Below, piece after piece: positions 1 through 6,474 of a stretch of DNA of 38,803 bases; position 1 is the stretch's first letter; each line of letters starts with the position of its first letter. This stretch comes from a virus. The stretch covers positions 1-38,803 of the IMG/VR virus record IMGVR_UViG_3300032893_000161, one strand, 5' to 3'. Position numbers and translations under genes: made by a program. A model generated the notes under the pieces. It saw nothing but the letters and a program-made list of their open reading frames with translations. It ran no database searches and had not been told where the DNA came from.

Positions 1-126
1 TCAGTGGTTCGACGTCGTCGAGCTCGACACCTTCCTGCAGGTGGCGTCGCGCTGGCTCTCCTCGAGCCCGGACTACACGCAGACGCCTGCCGGCCTAGTC
101 GACGCTCTTCTGAAGTACGCGGCTGG
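1..126. repeat. Left copy of the terminal direct repeat (junction overlap)
   Basis: The first 126 bases are identical to positions 38676-38801. The match breaks at base 127 (C here, A at 38802) and base 128 agrees again. Closing on this overlap gives a 38,675-bp circle and joins the gene split at the two ends in frame. This is what a circularly permuted or circular genome gives after assembly. A 126-127 base overlap is also close to a common assembler k-mer length, so the repeat itself need not be a physical terminal repeat. Confidence 0.9.
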
Positions 127-361
127 CGAGGGGTGCCTAAAGATGGCGATGCGGTGGCGGACCTACGCCTCCCAGGAGTGGAAGGTCGAGGACGCGCCCA
201 AGAACTCGCCCACCTACAACACGAGCGACTTCAAGCAGATGGCCGACCAGTACAAGAAGGACGCCGACGCCTCCCGGAAGTCCTACTACTCGACTCGTCA
301 GGATCGCGCGCTCGCACCGAACTTCGGATTGATCCGGGGCAATGTCCGGGAGATGCCATGA
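2..361 (+). CDS. Head-tail connector-region protein, 3' part (continues from 38368)
   Basis: These are the last 119 codons of a gene whose start is at 38368, across the contig junction. Joined, it encodes 222 residues. The C-terminal part is rich in Lys, Tyr and Asp (KYAAGEG, DQYKKDADASRKSYY) and shows no domain I can name. It lies between a 158-residue protein after the major capsid gene and a Mu G-like morphogenesis protein. That is the usual place of head-completion or neck proteins, so a connector role is inferred from position only. Its stop overlaps the next gene's start by 4 bases (ATGA). Confidence 0.75.
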   Translation, partial: QWFDVVELDTFLQVASRWLSSSPDYTQTPAGLVDALLKYAAGEGCLKMAMRWRTYASQEWKVEDAPKNSPTYNTSDFKQMADQYKKDADASRKSYYSTRQDRALAPNFGLIRGNVREMP

Positions 362-930
362 GTGATCGGGTGGGCATCCGGACGACAAAGGACGGGATCA
401 CGGACTTCCTTCAGGCCATGCTCGGGCGCGCCACGGGGGCCAAGGCTGGGTTTGCTCGAGGGGTCTACCCTCTTTATCAGAAGCTCCAGATGAAGCGCTT
501 CCAGACCAAGAATGCCAGCGAGGGCGCGCCCTGGGATCCACTGAACCCGGAGTACGCGACCTACAAGCTGCGGCGCTACGGCGGAGGCCCACGGCGAAAG
601 AGTGCGAAGCGTCCGGCCGGCACCTGGCAGAGCTACCCGGGCGGCGGAACCAAGATGATGATGGGCACCACCATGCTCGCCGGCGCCGTCATCGGTCCAG
701 GTGGCGGGGTGCTCGAGGGCACCGGCCAGCACCGCGCGCTCTTCACCGACGACTCCATGGTGATCTCAGTCGAGGAGAGCGGAACGAATCCCGATGGAAC
801 CCCCTTCACCTACCCGCACCACGCGGCCGAGCACCGCCCATTCATGACCTTTAGCAATGACTCCATCACCCAGATGAAGGCGGTCCTGAGATCGTACATC
901 CTGGGCCAGGACGTGGAGACTTCCCCATGA
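358..930 (+). CDS. Phage virion morphogenesis protein (Mu gpG / P2 gpS-like tail completion)
   Basis: A 190-residue protein. The pattern fits the phage virion morphogenesis family: a stretch like RFQTKNASEGAPWDPLNPEY near residues 42-60, a Lys/Arg-rich middle, a short beta-rich segment (TMLAGAVIG), and a late segment with YPHHAAEHRPFM. The family's usual signatures are 'G.PW.PL...' and a C-terminal 'RPFLG'. Such proteins act at head-tail joining or tail completion. The reading frame stays open upstream almost to base 1. I chose ATG 358 because it overlaps the preceding stop (ATGA) and because the upstream extension only mirrors the neighbouring gene in another frame. Its own stop overlaps the next ATG in the same way. 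Confidence 0.8.
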   Translation: MSDRVGIRTTKDGITDFLQAMLGRATGAKAGFARGVYPLYQKLQMKRFQTKNASEGAPWDPLNPEYATYKLRRYGGGPRRKSAKRPAGTWQSYPGGGTKMMMGTTMLAGAVIGPGGGVLEGTGQHRALFTDDSMVISVEESGTNPDGTPFTYPHHAAEHRPFMTFSNDSITQMKAVLRSYILGQDVETSP

Positions 931-1487
931 GCGGGCCTGCGGGGATCAGCGGCGCGACTCTCCAGCCGATCGGTACGGGAGCGTATCTCGGGGCCGAGGT
1001 CGCGGTGGATCTGATCCAGTCGCAGATCCGGACCTACATCGCTACCGCCCTTCAGAACGTGAGGACGGCGCGCGCCGACCCTTCGGTGACGACCGAGCCG
1101 CCGCACGAGTACTTCAACTATCCAACGGCGGAGGTCTACCGGGCTCCGGCCATCTTCACGATCATCCAGGGCATGGACATCCGAAACGACGTGAAAAACG
1201 CGAACTTCATCGCCGCTCTCGACGAGATCGTCGTCGCCGCCGTCGTCGAGGACCGTGTGAAGCGCCTCGTGGTCCCGAAAGCCTGGCGCTACCAGGCAGC
1301 GCTCATGCAGTTGCTGCACCTCGTTACTTTGACAACTTCAGACGGCAAACTTAGGCTGTTCTCGCGAGTGCAGAAGTGCACGTTCTCAGGGATCATCAAC
1401 CTGACCGCGGATCAGGCGACGGGAGCCGTGTTCCGGCAGGAAATGAGTCTACAGCTTCAAGTCGAGCATATGGAAAACCTGAGATAG
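927..1487 (+). CDS. Putative tail terminator / minor tail protein
   Basis: A 186-residue protein that starts at ATG 927, overlapping the previous stop by 4 bases, and ends 16 bases before the tail tube gene. It has a mixed alpha/beta composition, with a Val-rich core (EIVVAAVVEDRVKRLVV) and a C-terminal segment ending in beta-strand-like QEMSLQLQVEHME. I see no family-specific motif. In siphophages the gene directly before the tube gene is often the tail terminator (lambda U-like), which caps the tail and binds the head connector. That role is inferred from position and size. Confidence 0.6.
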   Translation: MSGPAGISGATLQPIGTGAYLGAEVAVDLIQSQIRTYIATALQNVRTARADPSVTTEPPHEYFNYPTAEVYRAPAIFTIIQGMDIRNDVKNANFIAALDEIVVAAVVEDRVKRLVVPKAWRYQAALMQLLHLVTLTTSDGKLRLFSRVQKCTFSGIINLTADQATGAVFRQEMSLQLQVEHMENLR

Positions 1488-1503
1488 CCACGGAGGCCCA
1501 CAC

Positions 1504-2343
1504 ATGACACAGAGCTTTTCGACGATCACGCCAGGCAATTTCGAGCTCACCCCTTGTCGCGTGACCTACAAGGGGGTGGACCTCGGGGCGACGCTTGGCA
1601 ACGTCAAGGTCAAGATTACCGAGAAGCTCTCCGACCTGAAATCCGATCAGCTGGGCTCGACGATCATCGACAAGCGCGCGTCGGGCTTCGACGTGCAGAT
1701 CGAGACCTCGCTGGCCGAGACCCAGCTCAAGGCGAACTGGAAGGTCCTCTTCCCGACCCACAAGCTCGTCACCAACGGGCCGAACTCCTCGTTCTACTTC
1801 GACTCAGACGTCGGCGCTTCGATGGCGGGCGTCGCCGGAGCCCTTGTTCTCCACCCGCTGTCCCGCGCGGACTCCGATCTGAGCGGAGACATCAAGATTT
1901 TTCTCGCGACCGCCGAAGGTCAGACCGAATACGACTTCTCCCCTTCCGCGCAGCAGGCGATGAAGATCGTCTGGACAATGTATCCGGACTTCACGACTCA
2001 GCCGCCGCGCTTCATGATCTTCGGCGACCCCTCGATCGGGATCACCGCGGCGTCCGCGGGCTCCGCGGTAGCCGCGACCGGAAACACCGGCGGTGGCTCG
2101 GTGGGATCGATCGCCGTCAACAACACCTACACGAAGACCGAGACGATCACGATGGTCTGCGAGAAGCCGGGCGCGACCGGGACATTCTATGTCTCGGGCT
2201 CCCAGAGCGGACCGCTGGGCCTTGCGGTGGTCGGGTCCACGTTCAATAGCAATCCGATCAGCTTCCTGATCTCCGATGGCAGCCCTGATTTCGCCAGCGG
2301 CGACAGCTTCACGATCGCAACGACCGCGTCGAACGTGAGCTGA
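1504..2343 (+). CDS. Major tail tube protein with C-terminal beta domain
   Basis: A 279-residue protein with a GGAGG ribosome site upstream. Residues 1-150 resemble phage tail tube proteins: a beta hairpin around RVTYKGVDLG, then KVKITEKLSDLKSDQLG, DVQIETSLAE and NWKVLFP. This fold forms the hollow tube of siphovirus tails. From about residue 205 to the end there is a separate beta module (TITMVCEKPGATGTFYVSG, ISFLISDGSPDFASGDSFTI). This 'G..F.V.G...G......F.I.DG..DFA.GD.F' pattern is known as an add-on on phage head and tail proteins, probably displayed on the outer surface. A Gly/Ser/Ala linker near 185-200 separates the two parts. Confidence 0.82.
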   Translation: MTQSFSTITPGNFELTPCRVTYKGVDLGATLGNVKVKITEKLSDLKSDQLGSTIIDKRASGFDVQIETSLAETQLKANWKVLFPTHKLVTNGPNSSFYFDSDVGASMAGVAGALVLHPLSRADSDLSGDIKIFLATAEGQTEYDFSPSAQQAMKIVWTMYPDFTTQPPRFMIFGDPSIGITAASAGSAVAATGNTGGGSVGSIAVNNTYTKTETITMVCEKPGATGTFYVSGSQSGPLGLAVVGSTFNSNPISFLISDGSPDFASGDSFTIATTASNVS

Positions 2344-2355
2344 GGGGCCTGAACG

Positions 2356-2778
2356 ATGGCGGGGATCCTTCATAGACTGCGACCCTCCCGGGATCAGGCC
2401 AAGGAGCCTGTCCGGGTGGTCGCCGACCTCGACGCGCTGATCGCGGAGCCCGTGGGCTTCCGATTTCAGGGGAAGGTCTACCGGTGCGAGCCGGTAGATA
2501 CGAAGACCTTCCTGCAGCTTGCCGAGGTGCTCGAGGAGGTCCGCCAGCTGATCAAGTCCCAGGGCGAGGGTCTTCCGATCAGTAGCGAGCAGATCTACGA
2601 GGCCTACCACCGTTACATCTCCGCTGTGTGTCCGGACTTCACGATCAGTATTCTTAAGGCAATGACACTTCCACAGGTCCATGGGCTGCTCAATCTCGTG
2701 ATCAAGCACGTGACGGGTCAGCCCATGGCCCCTGAGGACACCGAAAAAAAAAAGATGACGGATTCGGGGATCCGGTAA
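2356..2778 (+). CDS. Tail assembly chaperone, short form (gpG-like)
   Basis: A 140-residue mainly helical protein directly upstream of the tape measure gene, where siphophages keep the tail assembly chaperones that coat the tape measure protein during tail building. It begins with a short beta segment (VGFRFQGKVYRCEPV, residues 35-49), then helices with LAEVLEEVRQLI and ISSEQIYEAYHRYISAV. The end reads DTEKKK followed by MTDSGIR and a stop. The Lys codons lie in a run of ten A (2744-2753) followed by G, which contains a -1 slippery heptamer. Function comes from position, size and the frameshift. Confidence 0.78.
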   Translation: MAGILHRLRPSRDQAKEPVRVVADLDALIAEPVGFRFQGKVYRCEPVDTKTFLQLAEVLEEVRQLIKSQGEGLPISSEQIYEAYHRYISAVCPDFTISILKAMTLPQVHGLLNLVIKHVTGQPMAPEDTEKKKMTDSGIR

Positions 2779-3131
2779 TCTGGCACTTCGTGCCGGCGGT
2801 CTCGTTCCTCTGCGAGGTCCATGGTTGGACGGTGGACTACGTTCTGGGGCTTCCGATCCGGACGTTCTTCGCCTTCCACCGGGAGGCCAGACACCGGGAG
2901 ATCCGGCGCTTCTCCGAGTTCGCCGACCTTCTGATGCTGGCGCGAGACGACACCAACCGAAAGGCCTACGAGTGGGTGAAGGATCGCTACCGGGCTCTGA
3001 TTGATCCCGATGGGGCGACGAAGCTCCCGGAAAAACCTGGGGGGCCCGTGATCGAGTCCGGTACCCAGGATGCCACCGACCTGATGAAGCTGGTCATGGG
3101 TAGAAAGCGAGCATTCCTGGGTTATGGCTGA
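2356..3131 (+). CDS. Tail assembly chaperone, long form made by -1 frameshift (gpGT-like)
   Basis: Slipping back one base at 2748-2754 joins 133 residues of the short form to a second reading frame open to 3131, giving a 258-residue fusion. The -1 frame has no stop from the slip site (GAT GAC GGA TTC) through the whole second region. That region is helical and charged (residues like FHREARHREIRRFSEFADLL). A free-standing second protein could start at GTG 2790, but no good ribosome site precedes it, and the frame is open all the way back to the slip. This is the lambda G/GT arrangement. The end overlaps the tape measure start by 8 bases. Confidence 0.75.
2748..2754 (+). promoter_or_regulatory. 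-1 ribosomal frameshift slippery site A AAA AAG
   Basis: In the zero frame the codons are AAA (2749-2751) and AAG (2752-2754), preceded by A 2748. A AAA AAG is one of the most efficient bacterial -1 slip heptamers. It sits at the end of a ten-A run, 24 bases before the zero-frame stop TAA. Whether a downstream pseudoknot or hairpin stimulates it was not determined. Confidence 0.75.
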
Positions 3132-5217
3132 GGGCGGCGATAATCCAACACGCTTCGTACTCGACCTCGACTCGTCTGAGTTCCTGAAGTCGGGCAACGA
3201 GGCCCTGGGCGTCATCCGAGAGATCGGAGAGACCGAAAACCTCTCAGGCCTTCTCCTGATGCTGGGCGAGCTCGGGATTGCCATGGCTGCCGTGAAACTG
3301 GCCGTCTATGCCTTCAAGGAGGCGCTCGATCTTACGACTGAGGGCGAGGAGCTTGCCCGAGTCAATAAGCAGTTCGAGACCCTGGGGCAGCAGGCTGGGA
3401 TATCCACCGAGAAGCTGAAGTCCGGGCTCGAGGAGGCCGCAGGCGGCCTGGTCTCAACCGCGGATCTTCTGAAGGCCGCCAACGCGGCAATCGTTCAGAT
3501 GGGAGCATCGGCATCGAAGCTTCCCGAGATCATGGAGCTTGCCCGGAAGGTCACCGCAGTCATGGGCGGAGACGTTCAGACGAACTTCCAGGAAATCGCC
3601 CGTGCGATCGAGATGGGCAATGCCCGGATGCTCAAGCATCTGGGGATCAACATCGACACCACGAAGGCCATGCAGGCCATGGCCAAACAGATCGGTGTTA
3701 CGACCGAGGAGCTCAGTAAAGAGGGCCAGCAGCAGGCGATCCTGAACGCTGTGCTCGAGCAGGCCCACACGAAGTTCAAGGACGTCTCGGAAGAGAGCGG
3801 CACAGTCAAGACCAACATCATCCAGCTACACGTCGCGTGGAGGGAGTTCACCGAAGGCGTGGCGGCGGCACTCAGCACAACGCTAGGACCCATTTTCAAG
3901 TCCGTATTTCAGGGGATCGCAGAAGCCGCGCACAAGGTTGGGACAGCTCTCAAGGAGCAGTTTGGCTCCGGTGCCGAGAAGGCACAGGCGCACGCCGAGG
4001 GGCTTCGGATCAAGATCAAGGAGCTTCAGGATCAGCTGAACACGATGGAGGAGCGCCAGAAATCGGGCTCTCTTCTGACCAAAATCTTCGGTGGAGGCGA
4101 TGAGAAGATTATCGCCAAGGTGAAGGCCGATCTGGCCGACTACCAGGAACAGCTCCGAAAGCTCGATTCCCAGGCGGCGGAGCACGCCAGAAACGAGGCA
4201 GCAGCCGACGCAGCTAAAGAGAAGCATCATGATCAGATGATGCACAAAGATGTCGTCAACCAGGACATCCTGCGGCGGAATAACGAGAAGTTCCAGAAAG
4301 AGATTCTGAAGCTCGACGAGCAGACCGCGAAAGCCAAGGAGCAGTTCGTCAATTCGGAAGCCGACATCGAGCGCGCCATTCAGGCGCGGCAGATCCAAGC
4401 TGAGCGCCAGCATCAGCAGGCCCTGGAGGCGATCAAGGCACAGTACAACGCGAATGACCATCGCCGAATCGAGCTCATGGCGGCCGAGGACAGGCGCTAT
4501 CAGGCCCAGGTGAGGGCCGATGAGACCCAGACGGAGCAACTCCGCCAGAAGCTGACGCAGACCTACGTCACTCAATCCAAGACCGCGCTTCAGGGCGTCG
4601 AGCGAGCCGCCCACCAGATGAGCCAGAAGGCCAAGGCCGACCTCGCCGACATGGGGGCTTTCGGGACCGCGGTGATGGCGGATTTTCAGAAGAATTCCAT
4701 GGCGGCCTTCGAGCAGATCGGGACCTCGATCGCCCAGGGCCAGAACATCGCCGATAGCGCTGCCCAGGCCATGAAGGGGTTTTTCCTCAACATGCTGGGC
4801 GACCGCGCGGAGGCCGAGGGCGAGCTCCTGCTACTCTCCGGGATCTGGCCGCCGAACCCCCTGGCCATCGCGGCAGGTGGTGGCCTGGTCGCTCTGGGTG
4901 CGGCGCTGAAGTCCATGGCGGGCGCGGCGTCATCCGGCGTCTCGGTCTCGGGATCGATCGCCTCCCCTGGTCAGGCGCAGAGCGCGGGCATCCCGACCGG
5001 GAGCTCTCCGGCCTCGACCCCACCCCAGACGGCGTCCGATGCCACCGACCAGCAGCAGGCAATCGTTGCAGCTCAGCAGCAGACCCCGCAACGAAACGTA
5101 GTGATAAATGTGCAGGGACACCTACTAGATACGCAAGGAGCCCAACGTACACTAATGGAATTGATGAGGGCAGAGACAGACGCAACTAGCTTCACCTATA
5201 ACCAGATAGGCGTGTGA
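3124..5217 (+). CDS. Tail tape measure protein
   Basis: A 697-residue protein that sets tail length and is ejected with the DNA. Evidence is its length, its position after the chaperones, and long helical stretches rich in Gln, Lys, Glu and Ala (residues about 290-500). There is a hydrophobic segment near 42-63 (LLLMLGELGIAMAAVKLAVY) and a second from about 563 to 595 (LLLLSGIWPPNPLAIAAGGG). The tail end is Ser/Gln/Thr-rich (SGSIASPGQAQ, QQQAIVAAQQQ). At about 0.15 nm per residue it predicts a tail near 100 nm. The last 40 codons or so (from about 5095) are AT-richer than the rest, next to the inserted HNH gene. Confidence 0.88.
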   Translation: MAEGGDNPTRFVLDLDSSEFLKSGNEALGVIREIGETENLSGLLLMLGELGIAMAAVKLAVYAFKEALDLTTEGEELARVNKQFETLGQQAGISTEKLKSGLEEAAGGLVSTADLLKAANAAIVQMGASASKLPEIMELARKVTAVMGGDVQTNFQEIARAIEMGNARMLKHLGINIDTTKAMQAMAKQIGVTTEELSKEGQQQAILNAVLEQAHTKFKDVSEESGTVKTNIIQLHVAWREFTEGVAAALSTTLGPIFKSVFQGIAEAAHKVGTALKEQFGSGAEKAQAHAEGLRIKIKELQDQLNTMEERQKSGSLLTKIFGGGDEKIIAKVKADLADYQEQLRKLDSQAAEHARNEAAADAAKEKHHDQMMHKDVVNQDILRRNNEKFQKEILKLDEQTAKAKEQFVNSEADIERAIQARQIQAERQHQQALEAIKAQYNANDHRRIELMAAEDRRYQAQVRADETQTEQLRQKLTQTYVTQSKTALQGVERAAHQMSQKAKADLADMGAFGTAVMADFQKNSMAAFEQIGTSIAQGQNIADSAAQAMKGFFLNMLGDRAEAEGELLLLSGIWPPNPLAIAAGGGLVALGAALKSMAGAASSGVSVSGSIASPGQAQSAGIPTGSSPASTPPQTASDATDQQQAIVAAQQQTPQRNVVINVQGHLLDTQGAQRTLMELMRAETDATSFTYNQIGV

Positions 5218-5224
5218 ACGAAAT

Positions 5225-5686
5225 ATGAGTAAATCACATTTGGAAACTAGAAACAGAAAGCCATCGAAGGAATACGTTGCGTGGGGTGCAATGAAACAAA
5301 GGTGCTGCGACACCAATTATCGGTGGTATTTTCGATATGGAGGCAGAGGAATTACCATATGTGATCGCTGGATCGATTCTTTTGAAAATTTTCTCGATGA
5401 CATGGGCAGGGCGCCGTCGCGGCTGCACAGTCTCGATCGCATTGATAATAACGGCGATTATTCTCCAAATAATTGCAGATGGGCCACTAAAAAGGAGCAA
5501 TGCAACAATCGTCGGTCTAATCGTTTAATTACTATAGATGGTATCACCATGACCTTGTCGCAATGGTGTGACCGCGTTGGAAAAACCCGCCGACTGGTGG
5601 GTGTCCGACTGTGTAAGGGATGGCCAGAGCGTGATGCGCTCATGACTCCGATTTTGCGCAAACACAAGGATAAGCAATGGCGCTAG
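5225..5686 (+). CDS. HNH homing-type endonuclease (inserted selfish gene)
   Basis: A 153-residue protein of the phage HNH family. It has YGGRGITICDRW (residues 38-49), SFENFLDDMG, then the core LDRIDNNGDYSPNNCRWAT (70-88) and EQCNNRRSN. The C-terminal part (TLSQWCDRVGKTRRLVGVRL, then GWPERDAL) looks like the helical DNA-binding segment that often follows the nuclease core. Such enzymes cut specific sites and copy their gene into phages lacking it. The DNA is much more AT-rich than its neighbours, a sign of recent arrival. It lies between tape measure and the next tail gene, where function is not expected. It overlaps the next start by 10 bases. Confidence 0.9.
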   Translation: MSKSHLETRNRKPSKEYVAWGAMKQRCCDTNYRWYFRYGGRGITICDRWIDSFENFLDDMGRAPSRLHSLDRIDNNGDYSPNNCRWATKKEQCNNRRSNRLITIDGITMTLSQWCDRVGKTRRLVGVRLCKGWPERDALMTPILRKHKDKQWR

Positions 5687-6465
5687 GAGCTCAGAGTCTG
5701 TTTTTGTACGGCTATACTATCACTGAAGATAATATGTTCATTGACTTCCAGGCCGTGAACGCTGGGCCCGTTCTGACCGCAACCCTTGAAATCGGGGAGT
5801 ACTCGCTGACCTCGCTTCTCGAAGAGATCGCGTCCGCGATGAACGCCGCGGATCCGGCCAACGTCTACTCGGCAGCCGCGGATCGGACCGTGCTCGGAGG
5901 CCTCCAGAACAGGGTCTCAATTGGAACTACGGGAAGCTATCTCAAGATCCTCTTCGGATCCGGACCAAATGAGGCGGCATCGGTGGCCTCTCTGATTGGA
6001 TTCCTGACGACCGACTACAGCGGGGACACCACCTATACGGGATCGAGCACGACTGGGACCGCGCTGGTGCCGGCCTACATCGGCTACAACTATCTGAACG
6101 ACTACAACCAGGCCAAGGTCTTCGGCAACGTCAACGTCTCGGCGGCCGGGATCAAGGAGGCCGTGGTCTTTCAGATCCAGAAGTTCATCGATGTCGAGTT
6201 CCGCTACGAGTCGCGCAACGTGCTCTCGAGCTGGCAGCAGCTCTTTTACTGGCTGATCCAGCAGAAGCCCTTCGACTTCACGCCGGAGATCAGCTCACCA
6301 GGAACGTTCTACCAGGTCACGCTCGAGAAGACCGCATACGACAGCAAGGGGCTCGGCTACCAAATGAAGGAGATGCTCCCGAACTTCCCGAATCTCTATC
6401 AGACCGGACCGCTCAATTTCCGAATCGTGCCTGACGTCACGGTTCAGCAGTTCATTCCCGGATGA
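5677..6465 (+). CDS. Putative distal tail / tail tip protein
   Basis: A 262-residue protein directly downstream of the tape measure gene once the HNH insertion is ignored. It is rich in aromatic and beta-prone residues (YIGYNYLNDYNQAKVFG, QQLFYWLIQQKPFDF, GPLNFRIVPDVTVQQFIPG). I do not recognise a named domain. In siphophages this slot usually holds the distal tail protein or another tail-tip component that anchors fibres. Its first 25 codons or so (5677 to about 5750) are AT-rich like the HNH gene, unlike the remainder. ATG 5677 lies inside the HNH reading frame. Confidence 0.55.
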   Translation: MALGAQSLFLYGYTITEDNMFIDFQAVNAGPVLTATLEIGEYSLTSLLEEIASAMNAADPANVYSAAADRTVLGGLQNRVSIGTTGSYLKILFGSGPNEAASVASLIGFLTTDYSGDTTYTGSSTTGTALVPAYIGYNYLNDYNQAKVFGNVNVSAAGIKEAVVFQIQKFIDVEFRYESRNVLSSWQQLFYWLIQQKPFDFTPEISSPGTFYQVTLEKTAYDSKGLGYQMKEMLPNFPNLYQTGPLNFRIVPDVTVQQFIPG

Positions 6466-6474
6466 GGTAACCCG

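Noticed and set aside
2790-3131. Independent gene for the second half of the chaperone, starting at GTG 2790
   Set aside because: No ribosome site in front, and the frame is open back to a classic slip site, so a frameshift fusion explains it better.
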